A stretch of 64,000 bases of DNA from Isoetes taiwanensis (lineage: Eukaryota; Streptophyta; Lycopodiopsida; Isoetales; Isoetaceae): the NCBI GenBank assembly GCA_021234155.1, contig JAJEKV010000215.1:310001-374000 (forward strand). The letters are read 5' to 3'. Positions 57,401 through 64,000 of the stretch are shown in pieces (position 1 is the first letter of the stretch; every line of letters starts with the position of its first letter). Under the pieces are notes generated by a model that was not told where the DNA came from, searched no databases, and saw only the letters and a list, made by a program, of their open reading frames with translations. The position numbers were made by a program, and so were the translations under genes.

Positions 57401-60148
57401 ATTGAAGAGGGAAGGCTACGCTCTGCTTTGCCGGATATTGAAGAGGGAAAGCTTCATTTTACGCTTTCGAATTTAAGCAAACTCGTTTACGCTCTAGATT
57501 TTTAGTCGTTCTTGATATTATCCTAGGGTGTTATGAGGATTTCATGCTTAACACTCTAGGATGTTATGAGAAACAAACATAAAATGTCTCACAGTGAAGC
57601 CATTACTAGCGGATAACATCACTCCAATCAACGGCCGAGATTGGATCTCACAATAAATCGAGAACCGTTAAGGTGTAGACGCCCCGGCCCAAGGACGTTA
57701 CCTAAAAAAATTTGAGGGCCGATGAAAATGCCGAGGGGCGGCGGCGCATGGCCCGAAATTTTTTTTTTTTGTAACGTCCGAGGGCCGACGTTATCGCCCT
57801 TAACGCTCGGTTCGAGGATTTGCTCCTGTATCGAATCTTGATCTTAGAAGAAGGAAGCAGAGGTGCCGGAGGCAGAAGGAAGCTTGCCCGGATGATAGCA
57901 GCAGGATGCAGGATATTAGCAGCAGAGCAGGAAGCCGGATATTGAAGAGGTAAGGCTTCTCGCTACGTTTCTAGAAAGATTCCGCCTGTTTCTATAGAGG
58001 GATATTGAAGAGGGAAGGCTACCGCTCTGTTTTCACGGATATTGAAGAGGGAAAGCTTCGTTTCGCCCGATTTTAGCAAACTCGTTTTCGCTCTCGATTT
58101 TTAGTCGTTCTTGATATTATCCTAGGGTGTTATGAGGATTTCATGCTTAACACTCTAGGATGTTATGAGAAACAAAGATAAAATGTTTGCTTGCTGAAGT
58201 CATTTACTAGCGATAACATCACTCCAATCAACTACCGAGATTGATTCAGCCAGAATCCCCGAACCGTGCGTTATGGTAGATAACGCCTCGCCCAAGGATT
58301 TACCTAAAAAATTTGAGGCCGCGAAAATGAAAAGGCTAGCCAAGACTTCTAAAGATTTTCATCGCCCAAAATTTTTTTGGTAACGCCCGAGGGCCGTGAC
58401 GTTATCGCCTTTAACTCGGTTCGAGGATTTGCTCCGTAGGCCGATCTTGATCTTAGAAGAAGGAAGCAGAGGTGCCGGAAGGCGTAAGGAAGCTTGCCCT
58501 GATGTTAGCAAGCAGGAAGCAGGATATTAGAAGCAGAGCAGAAGCCAGGATATTGAAGAGGGAAGGCTTCGCATTGTTTCTAGAAAGATTCCGCCTCTGC
58601 TTCTATCGAGGGATATTGAAGAGGGAAGGCTACCGCTTCCGTTTCTCTCGCGGATATTGAAGAGGGAAAGCTTATGTTTCGCCGGATTTTAGCAAAAATC
58701 GCTTTTACGCCTCTGGATTTTTAGTCGTTCTTGATATTATCCTAGGGTGTTATGAGGATTTCATGCTTAACACTCTAGGATGTTATGAGAAACATCATAA
58801 AATGTCCGGGCGGTGAAGCCGTTACTAGCGGATAACATCACTCCAATCAACGGCCGAGATTGATCTCACCAGAATTGAGAACCGTAAGGTGTAGATAACG
58901 CCCCAGCCCAAGGACGCGTTAGGGCTAAAAAATGTCGTGGGGCGGCGAGCCAAGACGCTCGGCAGGCATTTTCACCGCCCGAAAAATTTTTTTGGTAACG
59001 CCCGAGGGCCGACGTTATCGCTCTTAACGCTCGGTTCGAGGATTTGCTCCGTGGCCGGATCTTGATCTTAGAAGAAGGAAGCGAGGTGCCGGGAAGCGTA
59101 AGGAAGCTTGCCCGGATGTTAGCGTTAGAGGAAGCGTGATATTAGCGCAGAGCATGAAGCCGGATATTGAAGAGGGAAGGCTTCTACATTTTGCTTCTAG
59201 AAAGATTCCGCCTGTTTCTATAGAGGGATGTTTATGCCGATATTGAAGAGGGAAAGCTTCATTTTACGCTCGGCCGGATTTTAGCAAACTCGTTTTACGC
59301 TGCTCGATTTTTATTCGTTTTGATATTATCCTAGGGTGTTATGAGGATTTCATGCTTAACACTCTAGGATGTTATAAGAAACAAAGATAAAATGTCTGCC
59401 GTTGAAGCCGCTACTAGCGGATAACATCACTCCAATCAACGGGCCGAGATTGGATCTCACGTAAAATCGAGAACCGTGGCGTTATGGTGTAGATAACGCC
59501 CGCCCAAGGACGTTACCTAAAAAATTTGAGGGCCGTTGAAAGCCGGTATGCACGCACAAGGTGCAGGCATTTTCACCGCCCGAATTTTTTTGGTAACGCC
59601 CGAGGGCCGTGACGCTTATCGCCTCTTAACTCGGTTCGAGGATTTGCTCCAGGCCGGATCTTGATCTTAGAAGAAGGAAGCAGAGGTGCCTGGGAAGCGA
59701 AGGAAGCTTGCCCGGATGTTAGCAGGGAAGCGGGATATTAGCGGCAGAAAGCGAGAAGCCGGGATATTGAAGAGGGAAGGCTTCATACCGCTTTCTAGAA
59801 AGATTAAGCTCTGTTTCTATAGAGGGATATTGAAGAGGGAAGGCTCTTTGCTCTATTTCTTAGGATATTGAAGAGGGAAAGCTTCATTTACGCTTTCGGA
59901 TTTTAGCAAACTCGTTTTACGCTTTCCGGATTTTTAGCCGTTCTTGATATTATCCTAGGGTGTTATGAGGATTTCATGCTTAACACTCTAGGATGTTATG
60001 AGAAACAGCATAAAATGTCTGCCGGTGAAGCTGTTACTAGCAGATAACATCACTCCAATCAACGGCTGAGATTGGATCTCAGCCTGTAAATCTGAGAACC
60101 AAGGCGTTAAGGTGTAGATAACGTCCTGGCCCAAGGACGTCCTGGTTC
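51461..60148. repeat. Satellite array: 14 monomers of about 0.6 kb
   Basis: The invariant phrase CCTAGGGTGTTATGAGG marks 14 monomers at 51905, 52536, 53148, 53839, 54431, 55042, 55649 (one base shorter), 56240, 56847, 57522, 58121, 58741, 59330 and 59954, with steps of 589-691 bp. Each monomer begins with a palindrome around GTAGATAACG, followed by GGTTCGAGGATTTGCTC and GGATCTTGATCTTAGAAGAA, then two to four copies of a GGATATTGAAGAGGGAA-headed subrepeat, then the anchor and ATAACATCACTCCAATCAAC. Monomers 4 and 10 carry an extra subrepeat of about 63 bp. Short ORFs within it (SIETERNLSRN and similar) are by-products of the repeat. Confidence 0.95.
53284..53470. repeat. Palindrome of about 185 bp at the satellite monomer junction
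   Basis: In the best-preserved copy, GAACCAGGGCGTTAAGG..GATAACGTCCTGGCCC..GGACGTTACC..AAATTTGAGGGCCAGTGAAAATGCC pairs with GGCATTTTCACTGGCCCGAAATTT..GGTAACGTCC..GGGCCAGGACGTTATC..CCTTAACGCCCTGGTTC. That gives arms of about 85-90 bp and a tiny GC-rich loop. All other monomers carry degraded versions of it. Confidence 0.85.
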
Positions 60149-61022
60149 AACCAGAGATTCATGCAAGTGCTCTTGCAATGTATAGATCACATGAAATATT
60201 AACCAATTAACCAATTCTAGCATGATATATACGGCTGCCCAAAATTAGGAGCTCCATGCCAAAAACAAAGACAACATGGCGCTGGATTGCCAAGTGTATT
60301 AATAGATATAAAAGGGCAAGCTCAATCCTGGCTATGTATCTCCCTTAGTTCTAGAGGATTTCTAACCCTAACACAAATAAAGCCCATAAAAATCACCACC
60401 TTTGACACAAATAAACACATTTTCCTGCTCTTGTTAGCAAGGTTCCAACGGGGGCCTAACCATTTTTTAAGGTCCATTCCTTATTCCGTTAGTTTGAAGG
60501 GAATGTTGGTAAAATTATGTGTGCTCTCCATTTTAAGTTGCAAAGCAATAAAGATTGATTACATATACCTGCATATTTGCTTATAAGAAAGGAACATACA
60601 CCTGGATTTAAGCACCATGGCTGTTTCAACAGTCAAATGTGTGCAGAAGAACGTCTGCTGAAATTCTTTCCTCTATAAACATACATCTTACATCCCCAAT
60701 ATCTCTGCCAACCCTTGCATCAAACACCTACAGGAGTTGTTCAAAATCTGCCCCACCAAAAGGCCAGAGCTCTGCTATTATCCAGATACATATATACACA
60801 TTGCTTTAGAAGCTGCACCGCCATAACCGACCTCCATCTAGAAGAGTCTTTGTAATTGATAGTCATGAACCTGCAAGAGTAAAGCAAGAAAAAAATGAAC
60901 CACCCACAAAAACAAATAATAAAAAGTAAGCAAGCACCCTTGAGGCACCACTACTTACAGAGGGTCACTTAAAAAAGGCAAGGCACATGTGAAGCACGCT
61001 ATGCATCTCAATCCCGTTCTCT
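60149..61022. other. No gene recognised
   Basis: Unique AT-rich sequence that probably holds the 3' UTR and flank of the minus-strand gene beginning at 61023. Short frames are unsupported. Confidence 0.4.
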
Positions 61023-62944
61023 TTAGTAGTTAAGGTGCTTCCCATTGGTTTCCGTTGATGGGTTAAATAACCAAGGGCAGTGTGGCACCTTGATAGAGTT
61101 TCTTTCCATTTCTCTCACTAACTTTTTCCTGACTATACACATAGCATCAGATGCTTTGACAGCAAATGAAAAACAGTTTCCATTTACTGTCAAGACCGAA
61201 ATATGGAAGGAGCTGCAAGAAATTTCCAGCCGTTTCATCTTTCTTGCATATCCAATCTCTTTGTTATCCTCCAGGTCCAAGACCTTTCCATTCCCTTCTG
61301 AGTATGAATCTGAATCTAATCCCTTCGATTCCCTTCTGTTATGTTCCTGAGCCATAAAGAATGTACTAAGAAACCTTCTTAGGAGATTTGCAAAAAAAAC
61401 CTATACCTATAATCTTAACCTCTAAACTTGAGAATATGAAATGAGGTGCATTACCTTTGCGGGGCTTCGATTGATGCTGCAACGCCTCTTTCTCTTGCAA
61501 TTGCTACTAGCTTTCAAAGAGGCAATTTCCTTCTGCAGTGAAAAAACATATTCCTTAAGAGAAAAGGGAAAACTTTGTGCCAGCACTTGTTCCAGCCTAT
61601 TATTCGACAGAGTTGCCGAGTTAACTAAACTTCCCAAAGTTTTTTTCTCTTCCTCACAAAGATTCACGTTTTGGCTATAACTCATTATTTCGTCATATAA
61701 AGCATCATGAGAATGTTTGAAAATGACAGAAATAGTCTTGGCAAATTGAAAAAAAGTTTCGAATGGTAGAGGGCTGCATTTTCTCTTGTAGAGCTCAAGG
61801 TAGCTCAAGAGTAACATCTGGCCACTCTTTTCTAACTCTTTGCTCTCTTCTTGTGTAAAAATATAACTTATCAGCTGCAAAGCAGATTCAGGTGAAGAAA
61901 TACCCAGATCATCTGCATCAAGGATCTCAAGATACATGAGCTTAATGTTCTGAATCTCTTCCTCGACATTCTTAAGCTGTCCTTTGTACACAAAATCAGA
62001 AAACGCATGTAGAAGTATTAGTATGTATGTTATGGGCTCCGAATCCTTGAGAGCCATAACTATTTGTGAGCATGGTAAGCTTTCAGAATCATCATGTAGT
62101 TTTGCTTCCAACAAACTCTTGGCAATGAGGCCAAGCTTATCAATTACAGAGGTACTTACATTAACGCCTAGCATTTGAGCTGCTCTTTTGAAATCTTTAC
62201 CAACTTGTAAATACACAATGCTAAATCCCCGTGAACCATGTTCTTCATTGCAGGACCAAGCTCTTCCCAGCATTTCTGTGAATATAGATCAATCTGATAT
62301 TTGGGATATGCCCAAGATTTCCAAGATGGCATCCCACGAACTTAGAATGCCATCCTTCCAAAATAATTCACACTGCTCTTCCAGGTTATGCATCCCTTTT
62401 TGCATGCCAAGGAATTTCGCAGCATGGTGGAGATACAGGAAATGCTTATCAGCTGCAACAGGGATTTTTTTACCATGGGGGATGGATGGATGGATGGATG
62501 GATGGAAATAGATGTAATAATGTCAGAGTGGCAATGATCATGCGAAACTCTTCCAAAAGCTTCTGTATAAGACGAATCACTTGCATACCTGCTCTGAAGA
62601 TTGCAATCATGAAAGGCAACATCACTCTCTGTGGGTAAGCACTTCGTTGCAGCCATATAATCATGTTAGATACATCCTGTAGCTTGATACTGCAGCACCT
62701 AAAGAAAAACTTCCACATGAAACATATCACTGGTTAATCGGCCTACCTAAAAAGCAATTGCAGTGCACCTGAATGCTGAACTTGCCAGAACAAGTGATAA
62801 CTTTACAATCATGTCATACAAACCCAGTTTTCCTAGACCTTGATATCTATTGCTCCATGTTCCACAATCTTTTACAATTACAATCATCCAGAAAACATGG
62901 GTGTTCATGTTCGAGGTCCTATTTTGCGAAACTTCATGTCTCAT
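61023..62944 (-). CDS. Unrecognised four-exon gene (helical, Lys/Arg-rich tail)
   Basis: Exons on the minus strand are 62944-62769, 62698-62589, 62452-61455 and 61346-61023. All borders are GT/AG, and phases join (for example ...SSAF(R)|CCSIKLQDVSNM, ...IFR(A)|ADKHFLYLHH). The protein would be about 535 residues, mostly leucine-rich amphipathic helices (LYDMIVKLSLVLASS, QMLLLSYLELYKRK), with a basic patch NCKRKRRCSINRSP near the last junction. The summed length is a multiple of three, but the direct frame has a TGA at about 62303. Shifting frame over about 62320-62235 restores protein-like KYQIDLYSQKCWEELGPAMK. That is consistent with two compensating indels, either real or assembly errors. 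The start at 62944 is only the first ATG of exon one. I do not recognise the family. The gene lies tail-to-head 207 bp downstream of TFIIE-beta on the same strand. Confidence 0.55.
62478..62507. repeat. (GGAT)n microsatellite in an intron
   Basis: GGATGGATGGATGGATGGAT lies in the intron between exons two and three of the minus-strand gene. Confidence 0.9.
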
Positions 62945-63151
62945 AGCTTTTGCGTCCTGGAATCACTCATTATGCACAGGCTTAAGCAGCACCGTATAAT
63001 GGACAAGAATTAACATCTGAACGTCTTGTTTCTCTTGCATTCTCAATTTGTTTGGAAAGAACAAGCCTTGCAGGTAACAGATCAACAAGTTGAACAGTTT
63101 CATCCAATATATACACAACACAACCCCACTAGTTATGATATTTTTATTCAA
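62945..63151. other. 207-bp spacer between two minus-strand genes
   Basis: It must hold the TFIIE-beta 3' UTR and possibly the promoter of the next gene. No clear TATA box or poly(A) signal can be picked. Confidence 0.35.
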
Positions 63152-64000
63152 TTAGTGTGGCACATTAAGGTTCTGAAAAAGTTCGGGCAGATGAACATTA
63201 GTGAACTTGGTACGCTTAGATTCCCTTTTCTTCTTCTGCTTGGGTTTCTGCTTGAAATCTGGGACCCCAGCTGTTGCTTGTCTATTGACTGTGTTAGTGA
63301 ATGGCTTCATTCCTGCTTTCTGTAGCTCTCTCTCCACAAGGGTAAAATCATTTGGTAATTCTATACTGCGTATTACCCGCTTCAAATCTTCACAAATCTT
63401 GATTTTTACTCTTGGATCGTTAGGATAAACAATCTCTTCTTGTGAATCTGTATTTGTCAAAATCCATATTTCTCCACTGGCTTTGAGCTCCTGGATTAAT
63501 GATGATTTATGTCAGCAATGAAGAAATATATAAATGACTACAGAGAGTTCATTTTCTCAGTTTAAGCTTTTAGTTCTCTTGTTGTTTTTTGCGGTTGGGT
63601 GAGATAACTTTGCAGTTGCATACTCTTTTTGAGGATATTTATGTCTTCTCAAAGGCTCCTCAAGGAACTGATAAGACTTAAAAGCACTAAGAAAAGCAGT
63701 GCTAGCATTGCAGCATATCATTGGGCTGTTTGAGGATGAAGCTATCTCAAAATCCCTTACTTTTGAGAGTATATAATAGTTATCCTCATAGGTTATGCAC
63801 CAATCTTGTAAGTAGCATCCTTCTTTTGCATTTCCTTTCTGCGAGCAGAATATTAAAGGTAACCGAGCAAAGTATAGACTGTGAAAAAATGGTTGTGCAA
63901 ATACAATAGATGGGCACAGTCTGAGATCTCAACAGAAGGTTCCGATCTAAAATTCGGAAATTCTAAATTATGAAACGTACCTGAATATCACTTGCAACTT
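63152..64000 (-). CDS. Transcription initiation factor TFIIE subunit beta (3' end)
   Basis: Two exons are visible on the minus strand: the end of one at 64000-63981 (VASDIQ) and the last at 63490-63152, joined across a 490-bp intron in phase 0 (VASDIQ|ELKASGEIWILTN). The last exon reads IVYPNDPRVKIKICEDLK, FTLVERELQKAGMKPFTNT, KQKPKQKKKRESKRTK and FTNVHLPELFQNLN, then the stop. GEIWILTN..DSQEEIVYPND and ERELQKAGMKPATNT are hallmarks of plant TFIIE-beta, which with TFIIE-alpha loads TFIIH at Pol II promoters in the nucleus. The basic C-terminal tail is intact. The first part of the gene, with the core winged helices, lies beyond the window. Confidence 0.9.

Noticed and set aside
51623-59871. 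Recurring ORFs of 60-146 codons in the satellite
   Set aside because: They follow the repeat unit, appear on both strands, and break wherever copies differ. They are by-products of the repeat sequence.

Overview
The window looks like nuclear DNA of a land plant, most likely a fern or another seed-free vascular plant. The reasons are spliceosomal introns with GT/AG borders, plant gene families (aspartate aminotransferase, clade-C ARF, plant TFIIE-beta, caffeoyl-CoA O-methyltransferase, PPR), and a PPR fragment whose wording resembles fern PPR proteins as I remember them. The fern assignment is an inference. Intact host genes are few. Most of the window is transposons, repeats and dead gene copies.

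Layout. 1-5.2 kb holds decayed fragments of a CCoAOMT gene, a PPR gene and an ER-type HSP90 gene, with Helitron-like 3' ends near 3.4 kb. 5.9-7.3 kb is an AT-rich motif-repeat region beside a broken DUF4283-like ORF. 8159-17682 is a complete young Ty3/gypsy LTR retrotransposon: two 912-bp LTRs, a 5-bp target duplication, PBS, PPT, and one open 2206-codon gag-pol frame with an unusual extension of about 500 residues after the integrase. 17.7-24.4 kb is a tRNA-derived SINE-like unit, old tandem duplications and clusters of a GGAAAC...GTTTCC palindrome.

24802-26881 is an apparently intact ten-exon mitochondrial aspartate aminotransferase gene. 29.4-32.3 kb has ATGGCGCCAT-type palindromes flanking a broken gene that resembles a beta-class DNA amino-methyltransferase. 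35.3-40.1 kb has about 14 copies of a GTATAAATTTATAC palindrome, lying in the first intron of a small minus-strand gene and in the gap between it and a broken DUF7869-type gene. 42.4-43.1 kb is an ARF (clade C) pseudogene, 43.6-44.1 kb a fold-back element, and 48.7-50.9 kb ends with a Helitron-type terminus.

51.5-60.1 kb is a satellite of 14 monomers of about 0.6 kb. It has a six-monomer higher-order period of about 3.7 kb and a palindrome of about 185 bp in each monomer. Copy differences cluster at CAG/CTG sites, which may partly be a sequencing artefact. The right edge carries a minus-strand gene of unknown function and, upstream of it, the 3' end of TFIIE-beta.

The best candidate for an undescribed system is the recurring architecture of a cluster of short perfect palindromes next to an element-like gene (DUF7869-type, methyltransferase-like, or unknown). 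It appears with three different palindromes in this one window.
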